Below are positions 4,980 through 8,635 of a DNA stretch of 8,635 nt, piece by piece; within the stretch, counting starts at the first letter, position 1, and each line of letters starts with the position of its first letter. The position numbers and the translations under genes are program-made. The notes beneath the pieces were generated by a model. That model worked only from the letters and a program-made list of their open reading frames with translations. It did no database searches and was not told the origin of the DNA. Source of the DNA: an uncultured bacterium (GTDB lineage: Bacteria > Bacteroidota > Bacteroidia > Bacteroidales > Bacteroidaceae); NCBI GenBank assembly GCA_945788485.1, contig CALZMB010000089.1, forward strand, positions 1-8,635, written 5' to 3'.

Positions 4980-7160
4980 TCACATCCTCTCTCTCACGTC
5001 CTTTCCTGCTCCCGTGCCCTTGTACTTGCTTTTCGTGACATTGAGATTGTAGCGCAAAGTGAGGCTGACGCGCTGCATGTCGTAGATGCCGCGTCCCTGC
5101 CCGAGGATATGGGTTTGGGTGAGGATATAGTTGCCGAGGTCGAGACGCACATTGTTGTATGCCTTGTGGAAAATGTCGCTGAAGGCAAGACGGACAGAGA
5201 GTGCCTTGTCTCTCAAGAAATATTTCTGCACTGAGCATGACAGGTTCCAATACCAGTTTCGCAGCTCGGCATTGCCGTAGTGTCCGCCGGAAAGCAACTC
5301 GGAGTTTAGTTCAAACTGCCAGCCGCCGGCAGTGTCCGGCAAACGGAAGGCGTTGTTGGCATTGAAGATGAAGAGGGGCTTGTTGTAGCTCACCGTGCGA
5401 ACGCCTCCTGCCTCGCGCGGGTCTGTGAGGCAGAACGCCAGCCATTGCTTCTGTATGCCGACAGTATAGTTTGGCGACCAGATGCCGAAAGTGGGCGAGG
5501 CATTCAAGAAAGCGCTGAGGCGGTGTATCGGCTCTGTGAAGTTCACCCATTTCAGCAGCACGCGCCCTTCGTCATCGTATGGATAAGTCCAGTCGTAGAT
5601 GCCGTTCTTTATGCACGCATACTGCAACGACATTCCAAAGCTGCTGTATCGCATATTCAGACCGACATCGTGGTGCATCTCATTCTCAAGTTTCGGGTCG
5701 CCGGTAGAAAGGGTGTAACGGTTGTTGTATTCTATGTTTGAACGGAGGAGGTAGTAGTTCGGGCGGCGCGTCTTCATGCTGTACGACAGCTGCGCTTCCA
5801 CCTTCCCGAGCCTTGTGCCGAGGCTGAAGAAAGGAAAGAAGTTGTCATGACGGCGCGTGAGGTTTTCAGAGGGCGAGACATGATTGTTGTATGTGAAATC
5901 GACATGCTCGTATCTCAATCCTGCGCTGAGCATCCCCAACTGCGGAATCATCGCCCCGTATTCTGCAAAGAGAGCGTACGAGTTTTCCGCCACGTCTGAT
6001 TTGTCGTCAGCAATGGCCGTCTCGCTTATCTGATAGAGGTTGTCTCTTTTGGCGAACGCCGTCTCTGCGCCTAACTGCAGGTTGCCGCGCCATATCGGGC
6101 GTGAGAGCACGAGCTTTGCCGCGAAGAGCCTGCTGTCCGTTTCGCTGTCAGCGAAGACATCCTTGCGCCCGGCGTTGTCCGTCTCGGCTGTTCTCGCCTT
6201 TGAGGTTTGGTCTGTCGTGTAGAAGTCCATGTTGCAGTCGATGCCCCATGCGCCCGCCTTGCCGTTATAGTAGGCATTGATGAGCCAGGAGTTGAGCCCG
6301 TCGGCGTCAGTGATGGTCTCAGACACGAGATGGTCGTCAAGCACGGCATTGCGATACACATCCTCCGTCATCAGGAAATCTGTCATGCCTTTCAGATTGT
6401 CGTTCCGCTCGATTCTGAAGCCGGCAGAATGGTCGGTGCAAAACGTAGTGTTCATACCGAAGTTGTATCGCAACGTGTTGTATCGTTGCCCGAGATGTGT
6501 CGTGCCGCCATGCGCGAAAGATGTGTTGTCTTTCCCGAACGTTGCCTGCGAGGTTTCGGTGTCGTAGTGGTTGAGGTGCTGCGCATCAAAGGTGACGCCT
6601 CCGAAAAAGTCGGTGCCGTCAATCCGGTAGTTCATGTTGAGGGTAGAGGCACACCGTTCGTTGCCGCACGACGGTGCAATATCGCCGTTGGCATCGACCG
6701 ACATGCCGAAGCCTTCGCCGTTTCGTCTCAGCGTGTTTAGCCTCACCACGGCGTTTGCCTCAGCGTCATATTGCGCGCCGGGGTTTGTTATCACCTCCAC
6801 ATTCTTGATGTCGTGGCTTGAGAGAGACTGCAGTTCAGACACGTCGCGCACCTTTCTGCCATTGATATAATATATAGGTGTACCCTTGCCTATGACTTGC
6901 AGCTCTCCCTTCATCTTCATTATGCCGGGAATTTGCGAGAGCACATCCTCTGCATTGCCTGCCGTGGCGACGGATGTGCCGACAATGCGTGTCACCATGC
7001 TGTTGCCTTTCATCTTCGTTTTTGACGGTGCTGTGACTTTCACCTCGTCGAGTGTCACGCTTCTGAAAACGGAATCCCGTGCTGATACCTTGTCTCCGCT
7101 CGTCTGCGCAGAGACTGCCGTTGCCATAATGGCTAAAAGAATTGTTGCTGTTGTTTTCAT
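4980..7160 (-). CDS. outer membrane beta-barrel receptor-like protein
   Basis: This 726-residue protein resembles the Bacteroidetes outer membrane beta-barrel family related to TonB-dependent receptors. It has a signal peptide at 1-18 (MKTTATILLAIMATAVSA, then Gln19). A plug-like domain spans about 35-145 and includes YYINGRKV (97-104) and VEVITNPGAQYDAEANA (121-137), the latter close to the family's usual NPGAxYDAEGNAG segment. The rest is a long run of aromatic-rich alternating strands typical of a barrel. The end, LTLRYNLN followed by TKSKYKGTGAG, matches the tail I associate with this family. It lacks the N-terminal carboxypeptidase-regulatory-like domain common in larger relatives. The ligand is unknown, and I see no SusD partner. 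The start at 7160 is chosen because it begins the signal peptide. An in-frame upstream ATG (7223) lies before the promoter box and so cannot be used from it. It is divergent from the LytTR gene. Confidence 0.9.
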   Translation of the reverse strand: MKTTATILLAIMATAVSAQTSGDKVSARDSVFRSVTLDEVKVTAPSKTKMKGNSMVTRIVGTSVATAGNAEDVLSQIPGIMKMKGELQVIGKGTPIYYINGRKVRDVSELQSLSSHDIKNVEVITNPGAQYDAEANAVVRLNTLRRNGEGFGMSVDANGDIAPSCGNERCASTLNMNYRIDGTDFFGGVTFDAQHLNHYDTETSQATFGKDNTSFAHGGTTHLGQRYNTLRYNFGMNTTFCTDHSAGFRIERNDNLKGMTDFLMTEDVYRNAVLDDHLVSETITDADGLNSWLINAYYNGKAGAWGIDCNMDFYTTDQTSKARTAETDNAGRKDVFADSETDSRLFAAKLVLSRPIWRGNLQLGAETAFAKRDNLYQISETAIADDKSDVAENSYALFAEYGAMIPQLGMLSAGLRYEHVDFTYNNHVSPSENLTRRHDNFFPFFSLGTRLGKVEAQLSYSMKTRRPNYYLLRSNIEYNNRYTLSTGDPKLENEMHHDVGLNMRYSSFGMSLQYACIKNGIYDWTYPYDDEGRVLLKWVNFTEPIHRLSAFLNASPTFGIWSPNYTVGIQKQWLAFCLTDPREAGGVRTVSYNKPLFIFNANNAFRLPDTAGGWQFELNSELLSGGHYGNAELRNWYWNLSCSVQKYFLRDKALSVRLAFSDIFHKAYNNVRLDLGNYILTQTHILGQGRGIYDMQRVSLTLRYNLNVTKSKYKGTGAGKDVRERM

Positions 7161-7191
7161 CGTTTTGTTTTGTTGTGTATGTTTATCGGGT

Positions 7192-7223
7192 GCAAAGGTA
7201 GCACAAGAAAAAACCGTATGCAA
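7192..7223 (-). promoter_or_regulatory. promoter of the outer membrane protein gene
   Basis: On the minus strand TACCTTTGC (7200-7192) matches TAnnTTTG, with ATTG/TTG at about 7224-7221, 20 bp upstream. The start would be near 7186, giving a leader of about 26 nt. It carries the same nine bases as the promoter of the 1096-1707 gene. Confidence 0.6.
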
Positions 7224-7314
7224 TAAATGGGACAGATGTACGCCGGATTAGGGACGCTCTGCATGAAATGTGACGAAATGCAGATGGTATGGTACGAATG
7301 GATGAAAGGAAATG

Positions 7315-7345
7315 ATTGTATCTCACGGATTTTCGTTAACTTTGC
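7315..7345 (+). promoter_or_regulatory. promoter of the LytTR gene
   Basis: ATTG (7315-7318) and TAACTTTGC (7337-7345), 18 bp apart, fit the Bacteroidetes consensus. Transcription would begin near 7350, leaving a leader of about 210 nt before the ATG at 7560. I found no better promoter closer to the gene. Confidence 0.55.
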
Positions 7346-7451
7346 ACTCGAAAATCAGAGACGGGCACCATTAAGAACCGACGCTTCGCTCCGTTTCAAA
7401 ATGACATACCCTATTTTCGAGTGCGAGGAAGCACTCGAAAATCAGAGACGG
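7344..7451. repeat. 21-bp direct repeat with an inverted half-copy between
   Basis: Two identical 21-bp copies beginning GCACTCGAAAA and ending GAGACGG lie at 7344-7364 and 7431-7451, offset by 87 bp. Between them TTTTCGAGTGC (7414-7424) is the exact complement of the first 11 bases. With copy 2 it makes a perfect 11-bp hairpin around GAGGAA (7425-7430), and it could pair with copy 1 instead. Copy 1 overlaps the -7 box, so it may act mainly as DNA, whereas the hairpin lies in the leader RNA. The rest of 7161-7559 holds the two divergent promoters and no gene. Confidence 0.75.
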
Positions 7452-7559
7452 TACAATACTCTTCAAAGGGTTTATCTTGTTTTTGTGATTCTTTACTGAC
7501 ACAAGGATTTACAGGCGACCCCAAACATCTTATACAACTCATCAACCAAAAAAATCTAT

Positions 7560-8462
7560 ATGCTCAACCAGATTCTAAAAGACACTCTCAAATCAAGCCT
7601 TTTCGTCTTGCTCTTTCTTGCGCTAATACAGCCTTTCGGAATAGACAGGATGCAAGAAGGACGCATCGTGTTCATACTCGGAGAATCACTCATGGCGGCT
7701 GTCGTCATTTTCCTCTCCTCGTCCGCAGCAGCATACATATATAAAATAAGGTGTATCTCTGAAACGTCCGCATCAACGTTCTTCAAAATAACAGTGACGG
7801 AAATAACGCTCATCACCCTCTCGCTCGGAGCCGCTCTGCTGTGCTATAACGGATGGTGGCACGAGGGCGACGCGTTCAGATACTGGCATGACATCGATGG
7901 CACACTGACGCTGCGGCCATGGCTGACGATGTGTCTTTACGTTGCCATCATCTCTGTCTTCGTGTTCCTCTTCCACACATTCGACTATCGCACAAGAAAG
8001 CTGAAGAACGAGCTGAATGAGGTGAAGGCAATTAATATGCTTCTCGAACAACGGCAGCAGAAACTGTCTGAAGAAGAGAACGGAGAAGCAACTGACAGCG
8101 TGAATGAAGAGAAGCCGCGAAACCTCGTGACGATAGAAGGGCAAGGCTTGAACGCCACTCTCAGGCTTGACCCCGCAAACATCATTTATGTTGAATCGAT
8201 GGCGAACTATGCCGACATCTGCTATATAGCAGACAACGAGACAAAGCATACGACTCTGCGCATCACACTGAAACAGATTCGTGCATCGCTCGAAGGCATC
8301 GCCTCTATCGTGCAATGCCACAGGGCTTTCCTTGTCAACATTGATTTCGTGATGGCAATGAGCTCACGCAACCAAGGCTACCAGCTGCAACTCTTCGGCA
8401 TAGAGAAACAGATTCCTGTCTCACGAGCCAATACAGAGAGCATAAAGCTGCAGTTGAGTTGA
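7560..8462 (+). CDS. membrane-anchored LytTR-type transcriptional regulator
   Basis: This is a 300-residue protein with four predicted membrane helices at about 12-27, 36-61, 75-97 and 120-141. A charged, probably coiled-coil linker follows (about 144-173, RTRKLKNELNEVKAINMLLE). The C-terminal DNA-binding domain of the LytTR type spans about 188-298. Its signature parts are visible: IIYVESMANYADICY (208-222), TLRITLKQIRASL (232-244) and VQCHRAFLVN (251-260, the conserved cHRsfiVN segment). There is no receiver domain with a phospho-Asp, so it is a one-component regulator in which the membrane part may sense a signal. I do not know its signal or targets. The ATG at 7560 follows CAACCAAAAAAATCTAT, an A-rich context without Shine-Dalgarno. 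The gene is divergent from the outer membrane receptor-like gene. A weak AAAGCT/AGCTTT stem followed by a T-run (8444-8480) may terminate it. Confidence 0.93.
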   Translation: MLNQILKDTLKSSLFVLLFLALIQPFGIDRMQEGRIVFILGESLMAAVVIFLSSSAAAYIYKIRCISETSASTFFKITVTEITLITLSLGAALLCYNGWWHEGDAFRYWHDIDGTLTLRPWLTMCLYVAIISVFVFLFHTFDYRTRKLKNELNEVKAINMLLEQRQQKLSEEENGEATDSVNEEKPRNLVTIEGQGLNATLRLDPANIIYVESMANYADICYIADNETKHTTLRITLKQIRASLEGIASIVQCHRAFLVNIDFVMAMSSRNQGYQLQLFGIEKQIPVSRANTESIKLQLS

Positions 8463-8479
8463 GATGTTGATAGCTTTTT

Positions 8480-8635
8480 TTATTTTTGATAAACGACAAC
8501 AGAGACAACGTATGCTTCATCTGCAATAATAAGTGTTGCCGGTGTTGTCCCCGTTGTCGTGAAAGAATATGTCAACTGTGATGTTAAAATAGTATCAGCC
8601 ACTGTCCGAAAAAGTAACCCAATGATACTAAATTG
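8480..8635 (-). CDS. 3' end of a gene entering from the right edge
   Basis: A minus-strand frame is open from the window end to TAA at 8482-8480, giving 51 residues: a start like QFSIIGLLFRTVADTILTSQ, then a Thr-rich stretch, then IIADEAYVVSVVVYQK. The alternating beta-like pattern suggests the end of a beta-rich, possibly surface or secreted protein. The family cannot be told from this much. It converges with the LytTR gene, with 17 bp between the two stops. The length is too short to exclude a chance open frame. Confidence 0.35.
   Translation of the reverse strand, partial: QFSIIGLLFRTVADTILTSQLTYSFTTTGTTPATLIIADEAYVVSVVVYQK

Noticed and set aside
7227..7499. 90-residue plus-strand frame upstream of the LytTR gene
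   Set aside because: It overlaps the proposed promoter and both repeat copies (ALENQRR appears twice because of the DNA repeat) and has no start context of its own.
8493..8558. Inverted repeat ACGACAAC...GTTGTCGT near the right edge
   Set aside because: It has a loop of more than 30 nt and can be explained by Val and Thr codons (GTT/GTC and ACA/ACG) in the partial minus-strand gene.
8600..8635. Insertion sequence end (ACTGTCCGAAAAAGTAACC)
   Set aside because: It vaguely resembles an IS terminus, but no transposase, partner inverted repeat or target duplication is visible, and the minus-strand frame runs through it.

Overview
The window looks like a chromosomal segment of a Bacteroidales bacterium, most likely Prevotella or a close relative. 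Three things suggest this. The promoters are of the Bacteroidetes type (TAnnTTTG at -7 with a TTG/TTTG box about 18-20 bp upstream). Genes start in A/T-rich contexts without clear Shine-Dalgarno sequences. The gene set includes a TonB-receptor-like outer membrane beta-barrel protein and a membrane-anchored LytTR regulator. The genus is inferred from style, not from a database match.

Layout. Positions 1-306 hold no complete gene: a folded segment at the left edge, a possible gene start running off the left end, and a strong terminator-like hairpin (184-221). Two minus-strand genes of unknown function follow: a two-helix membrane protein (307-852) and a small exported Cys/His protein (1096-1707). 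The second has a promoter divergent from that of ffh. The housekeeping pair ffh (2084-3433, signal recognition particle GTPase) and folD (3598-4476, one-carbon/folate enzyme) is on the plus strand and ends at a textbook terminator (4510-4560). Related palindromic elements built of 8-bp units (CAACTYGT and its complement) lie just upstream of each of these two genes.

Positions 4561-4979 contain a good promoter (4648-4679), several hairpins and a very strong terminator (4926-4970). Together they define a transcription unit of about 285 nt without a normal gene, which is a candidate structured small RNA. Part of the same stretch, read on the minus strand, looks like decayed coding sequence.

An outer membrane beta-barrel receptor-like gene (4980-7160, minus) is divergent from a four-helix membrane protein with a C-terminal LytTR DNA-binding domain (7560-8462, plus). 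The 399-bp spacer between them carries both promoters and a 21-bp direct repeat, with an inverted half-copy between the two repeats. The pair could be a regulator and its target, but this is inference from arrangement. A minus-strand open frame enters from the right edge and stops at 8480, convergent with the LytTR gene.

The observations most worth a second look are the paired octamer elements around ffh/folD, the candidate small RNA at 4684-4970, and the repeat/hairpin leader in front of the LytTR gene.
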